From Roseovarius sp. (GTDB lineage Bacteria; Pseudomonadota; Alphaproteobacteria; Rhodobacterales; Rhodobacteraceae), in the NCBI GenBank assembly GCA_023260815.1, contig JALQUE010000323.1, forward strand, positions 1 to 5,195: DNA of 5,195 nucleotides, read 5' to 3'. The notes under the pieces were generated by a model. It ran no database searches. It saw nothing but the letters and a program-made list of their open reading frames with translations, and had not been told where the DNA came from. This document shows, piece by piece, positions 1 through 5,195 of this stretch (the first letter of the stretch is position 1; each line of letters begins with the position of its first letter). Both the position numbers and the translations under genes were made by a program.

Positions 1-741
<741 letters not shown>

Positions 742-746
742 GCAAG

Positions 747-751
747 CTCCT
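747..751 (-). promoter_or_regulatory. Ribosome binding site of allE
   Basis: AGGAG on the minus strand, five bases before the ATG at 741. It is a strong Shine-Dalgarno match and fixes the allE start. It also shows that allE can initiate translation independently of the genes upstream. Confidence 0.8.
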
Positions 752-809
752 GCAAAACCGTGTGTTCCGCCAGAATGACCGGGCCGGGCGGGATCGACCA
801 GAGGTGTTT

Positions 810-836
810 CCGAAGCAACTGACTTCGGTTTGTTTT
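810..836 (+). terminator. Inverted repeat with plus-strand T-rich tail in the codA-allE gap
   Basis: CCGAAG (810-815) pairs perfectly with CTTCGG (823-828) around a 7-nt loop, and TTTGTTTT follows at 829-836 on the plus strand. In that orientation it resembles a short intrinsic terminator, yet no plus-strand gene is present to terminate. Read on the minus strand, the sense of all genes here, the stem is followed by AAACACC and has no U-tract, so it should not stop transcription into allE. It could instead be an operator-like palindrome, an mRNA-stabilising hairpin at the end of the transporter-deaminase message, a block to antisense transcription, or chance. The rest of the 742-895 spacer shows no convincing -35/-10 promoter that I can identify. 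Confidence 0.3.
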
Positions 837-895
837 GATAGTGGCGATGGCCGCCGGGCAGGCGGCGACGGCCTGATCGGGTCCTCTGCGCGGTC

Positions 896-2134
896 TCAGA
901 ACCCCGCGGTCAGGGTGCAGGTCTGCGGCGCCGTGCGCGCCACCACGCGGCCATCCGACACCACGCAGAGCCGGGCAGGGCGCAGCCGCAGCGCCTCGAT
1001 CGGGTCGGGGGCGTCCATGACCACCAGGCTGCCGCGCTTGCCCGGCTCCAGGCCAAAGTCCAGCCCCATGATCTGCGCGGGTGTCTCCGTCACCATCTGG
1101 TAGGCGGTGCGCATCTGTTCCGGAGAGGTCATCAGCGCCACGTGCAGGCCCATATGCGCCACGTCCAGCATGTCGCCGGAGCCCAGCGGATACCACGGGT
1201 CGCGCACGCAATCCTGACCAAAGGCCACGGTGACCCCGGCGGCGCGCAATTCCGGCACGCGGGTCATGCCGCGCCGTTTGGGATAGCTGTCCATCCGCCC
1301 CTGAAGGGTGATGTTGATCAGCGGGTTGGGGATGGCCGCCACCTGCGCCTCGGCGATCAGGGGGATCAGCTTGGCGACATAGTAATTGTCCATCGAATGC
1401 ATCGAGGTCAGATGCGAGCCCGTCACCCGGCCTTGCAGCCCGCAGCGGATCGTCTCTGCGGCCAGCGTTTCGATATGGCGGCTGTTTGGGTCGTCGCTTT
1501 CGTCGCAATGCAGATCGACGCGCAGGCCGCGGTCTGCCGCCAGTTCGCAGGCGGCCCGGACAGAGGCCGCGCCGTCGGCCATGGTCCGTTCGAAATGCGG
1601 GATGCCGCCGACCACGTCGACCCCGGCATCCAGCGCGCGGATCACCTGTGCCTCTGCCCCCGGCGCGCGGTACCATCCGTCCTGCGGAAAGGCCACCAGT
1701 TGCAGGTCCAGATAGGGGCGCACCCGCGCGCGCACCTCGAGCATGGCCTCGACCCCCAGAAGGCGATCATCGCAGGTATCGACATGGCTGCGGATCGCCA
1801 GAAGCCCCTGACTGACCGCCCAATCGCAATAGGCCAGCGCGCGGTCGATCATCTCGTCTTGCGTGACGATCTGCTTGAGCTCGCCCCAAAGCCCGATGCC
1901 TTCCAGCAAGGTGCCCGACGCATTGATGCGCGGCAGGCCATAGGACAGGGTTGCATCAAGGTGGAAATGCGGATCGACAAAAGGCGGCGTCACCAGATCG
2001 CCGGCGGCCTCGATCACGGTCCCGGCCTCGGCGCTGGACAGATCATCGACCGCGGCGATGGTGTCGCCGGTGATCCCGATATCGGCGATGCGGCCATCGG
2101 CCAGCGTGCCGCCGCGAACGATCAGATCGAACAT
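896..2134 (-). CDS. codA: CodA-family cytosine deaminase-like amidohydrolase
   Basis: A 412-residue metal-dependent amidohydrolase that probably deaminates a nucleobase (cytosine to uracil plus ammonia in E. coli CodA, which is of similar length). Active-site residues line up with CodA at a constant offset of 5: metal-binding His56 and His58 (PHFHLD), Gln151 (AFPQ), His209 and Glu212 (HCDE), His241 (GSH) and Asp308. Long stretches are CodA-like throughout, such as YPKRRGMTR at 284-292 and DPWYPLG at 312-318. Two pocket-lining positions differ: CodA His312 is Gln307 and Asp314 is Cys309. The exact substrate is therefore less certain; isocytosine, isoguanine, creatinine or a related ring are alternatives known in this wider family. 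The ATG at 2134 overlaps the permease stop by one base (TGATG) and has AAGGGGG seven bases upstream. The frame stays open about 72 codons further, but that part is inside the permease gene and lacks family similarity. The short HxH-preceding beta-sandwich segment (residues 1-50) is intact. Confidence 0.85.
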   Translation of the reverse strand: MFDLIVRGGTLADGRIADIGITGDTIAAVDDLSSAEAGTVIEAAGDLVTPPFVDPHFHLDATLSYGLPRINASGTLLEGIGLWGELKQIVTQDEMIDRALAYCDWAVSQGLLAIRSHVDTCDDRLLGVEAMLEVRARVRPYLDLQLVAFPQDGWYRAPGAEAQVIRALDAGVDVVGGIPHFERTMADGAASVRAACELAADRGLRVDLHCDESDDPNSRHIETLAAETIRCGLQGRVTGSHLTSMHSMDNYYVAKLIPLIAEAQVAAIPNPLINITLQGRMDSYPKRRGMTRVPELRAAGVTVAFGQDCVRDPWYPLGSGDMLDVAHMGLHVALMTSPEQMRTAYQMVTETPAQIMGLDFGLEPGKRGSLVVMDAPDPIEALRLRPARLCVVSDGRVVARTAPQTCTLTAGF

Positions 2135-3078
2135 CAGCGTTCCCCCTTGTTGAACGGCACCATCAGGGCGGCGGGCACTTCGGCCCGGCGCGACATCACG
2201 ATCAGCGCCAGTATGGACAGGAAATAGGGCATCATCAGGAACACCTGATAGGGAATGTCGGCCCCAAGCGGCGTCTGCTGGATGCGGATTTGAAGCGCGT
2301 CGAAAGCGGCAAAGAGGATCGCCCCCAAAAGCGCCTTGCCCGGCCGCCATGCCCCGAACACCACCAGAGCGATACAGATCCAGCCGCGCCCGTTGACCAT
2401 CTCGAAGAAAAAGCTGTCAAAGGCCGACATGGTCAGGAACGCGCCGCCCACCGCCATGAAGCCACTGCCGACGATCACCGCGCCCATGCGGATGCCGGTG
2501 ACCGAAAGCCCCTGTGCGGCCACGGCCGAGGGGTTTTCGCCTGCCGCACGCAGGGCAAGGCCAAGCGGCGTGCGGTACAGCACGAACGCCACCACACCGA
2601 CAAGGATGAAGGCCAGATAGGTCAGCGGTGTCTGGGAAAACAGCGCCGGGCCGATCAGCGGCAAGTCGGACAGAAGCGGGATTTCATAAGGCTGGAACGC
2701 GTCGATCTTGGGCGGGCTGGTCACTTCGGGCAGGGCAAGGCGATAGGCGTAATAGGTCAACGACGTGGCCAGAAGCGTGACGCCAAGCCCGACCACATGC
2801 TGTGACAGCCCGAATGGCACGGTCAGCAGGCTGTGGACCAGCCCGAACAGCATCCCCACCGCCATGGCCACCGCCACGCCCATCCAAAGCCCGGTGCCGG
2901 AATAGACCGCCATCCAGCCCGCGAAGGCACCGGCGACCATGATCCCCTCGATCCCGAGGTTCAGGACGCCCGCGCGTTCGCAGATCAATTCGCCCAAGGT
3001 GGCGAAGATCAACGGGCTGGCGATGCGGATGGCCGCTGTCCAGAAACTGGCCGAGAGGAGGATTTCGAGGATGTCCAT
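2134..3078 (-). CDS. Nucleoside-type ABC transporter permease 2 (BPD_transp_2, NupC/YufQ-like)
   Basis: A 314-residue integral inner-membrane protein forming one half of the import channel. Hydrophobic helices alternate with short loops along its whole length, for example about 64-86, 96-113, 152-168, 197-219, 231-243 and 276-296. Family hallmarks are GELICERAGVLNLGIEGIM (29-47) near the N-terminus, the cytoplasmic loop RTPLGLALRAAGENPSAVAA (169-188), which in this family contacts the ATPase, and LGAILFAAFDALQIR (251-265). The length matches the shorter of the two permeases usual in BmpA/NupABC-type systems, which import nucleosides in Lactococcus and Bacillus. The start follows the TAG of the other permease by three bases, with AAGGG eight bases upstream. 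Its stop overlaps the deaminase start by one base. Substrate cannot be read from the sequence; related systems are annotated as simple-sugar transporters, but the deaminase neighbour favours nucleosides or bases. Confidence 0.9.
   Translation of the reverse strand: MDILEILLSASFWTAAIRIASPLIFATLGELICERAGVLNLGIEGIMVAGAFAGWMAVYSGTGLWMGVAVAMAVGMLFGLVHSLLTVPFGLSQHVVGLGVTLLATSLTYYAYRLALPEVTSPPKIDAFQPYEIPLLSDLPLIGPALFSQTPLTYLAFILVGVVAFVLYRTPLGLALRAAGENPSAVAAQGLSVTGIRMGAVIVGSGFMAVGGAFLTMSAFDSFFFEMVNGRGWICIALVVFGAWRPGKALLGAILFAAFDALQIRIQQTPLGADIPYQVFLMMPYFLSILALIVMSRRAEVPAALMVPFNKGER
2142..2148 (-). promoter_or_regulatory. Ribosome binding site of the CodA-like gene
   Basis: AAGGGGG on the minus strand, seven bases before the ATG at 2134 and inside the last codons of the upstream permease. 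It supports this start over the longer in-frame extension and suggests coupled re-initiation at TGATG. Confidence 0.7.
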
Positions 3079-3081
3079 GGC

Positions 3082-4131
3082 CTATTCCCTTACCACGCGG
3101 AACCGGGTCAACAGGATCGCAAGCACCATCAGCAACAGCGCCGTGGCCAGCATGATATCGGCCAGATAGCTGGGCACGCCCACGGCGCGGCTCATGCTGT
3201 CGGCGCCGACGAAGATGCCCGCCACGAACAGCGCCGCCGCGATCACGCCAAGCGGATTGAGCAGCGCCAGCATCGCCACGATGATGCCGGTGTAGCCAAA
3301 GCCGGGACTGAGATCGAGGGTCAGGTTGCCCTTGAGACCCGCCACCTCGGAGAAGCCCGCGAGCGCCGCGAGGCCCCCTGCCAGAAGCGCTGTCTTGATC
3401 AGCACGCGGTTCACGGGGATGCCCGCAAAGCCCGCCGCGTCGCGGTTGAGGCCCACCGCGCGCATCTCGTAGCCAAGTGTGGTGCGGCGTTCGATCACCC
3501 AGACCACTGCCGCCACGATCAGCGCAAGTGCAAAGCCCCAATGCAGGCGAAGCCCCTCGACGATGCGCGGCAGGCGGGCTTCGGGGATCAGGCGTTCGGA
3601 TTTCGGCCAGCCCATGCCCATCGGATCCTTGAGCGGGCCTTCCAGCAGCATCGACACGAACAGCAGGAAGATGAAGTTGAACAGCAGCGTGGTGACGACC
3701 TCATCGACACCGAAGCGCACCTTGAGCAGCGCCGGCACCAGCAGCACCAGCGCCCCCGCCAGCATTGCGGCGATCGCCAGCGCGGGAAGTAGCGCGAACG
3801 CCCCCCACTGCAGCATCCCGGTGCCAAGGACCACGGTGATCAAGGCGCCTGCGTAAAGCTGCGCCTCGGCGCCGATGTTCCACAGGCGGGCACGGAAGGC
3901 GACGGCGACCGACAGGCCGGTGAAGATCAGGGGCGTGGCCCGGTTGAGCGTTTCCAGAAGGGCGAATTTCGAGCCGAAGGCGCCTTTGATGATCAGCCCC
4001 AGAACCGAAAACGGGTTGGCGCCCGCAGCCATGGCCAGCAGCGACGCGATCACCACGGTCGAGCCGATGGCGATGGCGGGCGGCAGAAGGGTACGCAGGA
4101 CCGAGGGGTTGGCGACGGGTTCAAGACGCAT
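3082..4131 (-). CDS. Nucleoside-type ABC transporter permease 1 (BPD_transp_2, NupB/YufP-like)
   Basis: A 349-residue inner-membrane permease, paired with the product of the next gene as a heterodimeric channel. Hydrophobic segments lie at about 16-37, 66-79, 91-105, 110-136, 146-163, 199-213, 244-262, 280-310 and 325-342. Recognisable family features are AFRARLWNIGAEAQLYAGA (78-96) and the coupling loop RTTLGYEMRAVGLNRDAAGF (216-235), with the conserved pattern LGY-MRAVG-N--AA. It is longer than permease 2, as usual in YufP/YufQ pairs. I chose ATG 4131, giving MRLEP, because this N-terminus is typical of relatives and GGGGG lies six bases upstream. An alternative ATG at 4149, preceded by AGGG at five bases, would add six residues. 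Either start overlaps the end of the ATPase gene (by 11 or 29 nt), implying translational coupling. Confidence 0.9.
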   Translation of the reverse strand: MRLEPVANPSVLRTLLPPAIAIGSTVVIASLLAMAAGANPFSVLGLIIKGAFGSKFALLETLNRATPLIFTGLSVAVAFRARLWNIGAEAQLYAGALITVVLGTGMLQWGAFALLPALAIAAMLAGALVLLVPALLKVRFGVDEVVTTLLFNFIFLLFVSMLLEGPLKDPMGMGWPKSERLIPEARLPRIVEGLRLHWGFALALIVAAVVWVIERRTTLGYEMRAVGLNRDAAGFAGIPVNRVLIKTALLAGGLAALAGFSEVAGLKGNLTLDLSPGFGYTGIIVAMLALLNPLGVIAAALFVAGIFVGADSMSRAVGVPSYLADIMLATALLLMVLAILLTRFRVVRE

Positions 4132-5195
4132 GGGCCGCCCCCGCGTCATCAAAGCCCTGCCCGGCCATCCAGACGCCCAGATCGGCGGGCGTCATGCTGC
4201 CACGCGCGAAACCGGGCGACAGGCGGCCTTCGGACATGACGTGGATCACATCCGACAGGGCCATGATCTCGTCCAGGTCCTCGGAGATCAGGAGTACTGC
4301 GGCGCCACGGTCGCGCGCGGCCAGAAGTTGCGAATGCACATAGTTCACCGCGCCGATATCCAGACCGCGAACCGGCTGATTGGCGAGGATGATCGAGGGC
4401 GCCTTTTCAAGCACGCGACCCAGGATCAGTTTCTGCATGTTGCCCCCCGACAGAAGGCGAATGCGCGTGCCGGGACCGGGGCAGCGCACATCGTAGGTGT
4501 CGATGATCTGGCGGGTGAACGCCTCGGCCAGGCCCCAGTTCATCCAGCCTGCGCGGCTGTAGGGCGGATCGGCGTAGGATTCGAGAATGGCGTTTTCGGT
4601 CAGATCAAACTCGGCGATGGTGCCGGTCTTGTGGCGGTCTTCGGGGATGCGGGCGATGCCTGATTGCACCGCCTTGCGCGGCGACCAGCCCTGCAATTCG
4701 GCGTCGTTCAGATCGAGCCTGCCGGTCGCGGGGCGGATCAGGCCACCGATCAGATCGGCCAGCGCCGCCTGCCCGTTGCCCGACACACCCGCAAGGCCCA
4801 CGATCTGACCGGCATGGAGGGCCAGAGACACGCGGCGCAGCCCCGGCGCGCTGCCCCTGTCCGGCGTGGTCACATCTTGCAGGCGCATGAGAACGGCACC
4901 GGGCTGCCCCGGTTCGACCTTAGGCGCGGCCACTTCGGAACCGACCATGAGTGCGGCGAGTTTGGCCTTGTCGACCTCGGCGATGGGACGCTCGGCGACA
5001 AGGCGGCCATGGCGCAGGATCAGCACGCGGTCGGAAATCGCCATCACCTCGTGCAGCTTGTGCGAGATGAACACGACCGAGAGGCCCAGTTTCACAGCCT
5101 TGCGCAGCGTGGCGAACAGATCGTCGGTTTCCTGCGGTGTCAGAACGGCGGTGGGTTCGTCAAGGATCAGGATACGGGCATCGCGGTAAAGCGCC
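4121..5195 (-). CDS. ABC transporter ATP-binding protein, tandem NBD, nucleoside-type (5' end outside window)
   Basis: The energising subunit of the importer, of the NupA/YufO type with two fused nucleotide-binding domains. The frame is open to the window edge (first complete codon at 5194); 357 residues are visible of a family length near 500-520, so the first Walker A and signature are missing. Numbering from the codon at 5194, domain 1 shows Walker B ILILDEPT (8-15), D-loop TAVLTPQE (15-22) and H-loop FISHKL (42-47). Domain 2 starts near 101 and has a Walker A-like GVSGNGQ (136-142), in which Gln replaces the catalytic Lys, IPEDRHKTG (183-191), an intact signature LSGGNMQK (248-255), a Walker B-like IILANQP (268-274) without the Asp-Glu pair, and Glu305 in place of the H-loop His. 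Such a degenerate second domain is usual in RbsA/MglA/NupA-type ATPases. The gene ends 11 nt inside the first permease gene. Confidence 0.92.
   Translation of the reverse strand, partial: ALYRDARILILDEPTAVLTPQETDDLFATLRKAVKLGLSVVFISHKLHEVMAISDRVLILRHGRLVAERPIAEVDKAKLAALMVGSEVAAPKVEPGQPGAVLMRLQDVTTPDRGSAPGLRRVSLALHAGQIVGLAGVSGNGQAALADLIGGLIRPATGRLDLNDAELQGWSPRKAVQSGIARIPEDRHKTGTIAEFDLTENAILESYADPPYSRAGWMNWGLAEAFTRQIIDTYDVRCPGPGTRIRLLSGGNMQKLILGRVLEKAPSIILANQPVRGLDIGAVNYVHSQLLAARDRGAAVLLISEDLDEIMALSDVIHVMSEGRLSPGFARGSMTPADLGVWMAGQGFDDAGAAHAS

Noticed and set aside
829..836. 810-836 hairpin as the operon's transcription terminator
   Set aside because: The T-run is on the plus strand; in the direction of the genes the stem is not followed by a U-tract, so it cannot be called a terminator for this operon.
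1142..2227. Plus-strand 361-codon open frame
   Set aside because: Antisense to the deaminase gene, with His/Asp/Arg-rich translation and no family resemblance.
2135..2350. N-terminal 72-codon extension of the CodA-like gene
   Set aside because: Lies wholly within permease 2 in another frame, has no similarity to amidohydrolases, and the ATG at 2134 has a good ribosome binding site and a family-typical N-terminus.
2684..3541. Minus-strand 285-codon open frame
   Set aside because: Spans the junction of the two permease genes in a different frame; Gly/Arg-rich shadow translation.
2833..3792. Plus-strand 319-codon open frame rich in His, Gln and Arg
   Set aside because: Antisense to both permease genes; composition is the expected complement of hydrophobic membrane-protein codons, not a real histidine-rich protein.
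3875..4663. Plus-strand 262-codon open frame
   Set aside because: Antisense to permease 1 and the ATPase; no domain recognised and no ribosome binding site of note.

Overview
The window is a GC-rich stretch (by eye roughly 60-65% G+C) with every gene on the minus strand, so transcription runs from high to low coordinates. The proteins are of the kind seen in Alphaproteobacteria. The wording of the AllE and CodA-type proteins suggests a Rhodobacteraceae (Roseobacter-type) organism, but this is judged from memory of such proteins and not from a search.

Layout in transcription order. (1) 5195-4121: the C-terminal two thirds of a tandem-domain ABC ATPase, cut by the window edge. (2) 4131-3082 and (3) 3078-2134: two different inner-membrane permeases of the BPD_transp_2 type. 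Genes 1-3 form the core of a nucleoside/nucleobase importer of the BmpA/NupABC (YufOPQ-like) class; no substrate-binding lipoprotein gene lies in the window. (4) 2134-896: a CodA-family amidohydrolase (cytosine deaminase-like). (5) 741-1: (S)-ureidoglycine aminohydrolase (AllE), cut at the left edge exactly at its last metal-binding residue.

Genes 1-4 overlap or nearly touch (11-nt overlap, 2-nt gap between stop and next start codons' flanks at 3079-3081, 1-nt overlap), so they are almost certainly co-transcribed and translationally coupled. A 154-nt gap separates gene 4 from allE. It holds a 6-bp inverted repeat whose T-rich flank lies on the plus strand, plus a good ribosome binding site for allE. 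Nothing on the plus strand looks like a real gene.

Taken together the region reads as a nitrogen-scavenging locus: import of nucleosides or bases, deamination of a base, and release of ammonia from the purine-derived ureide ureidoglycine. I see no mobile elements, CRISPR arrays, RNA genes or anomalous composition. It looks like ordinary catabolic chromosome. The points most worth checking are the altered substrate-pocket residues in the deaminase and the pairing of a pyrimidine-type deaminase with a purine-ureide enzyme.
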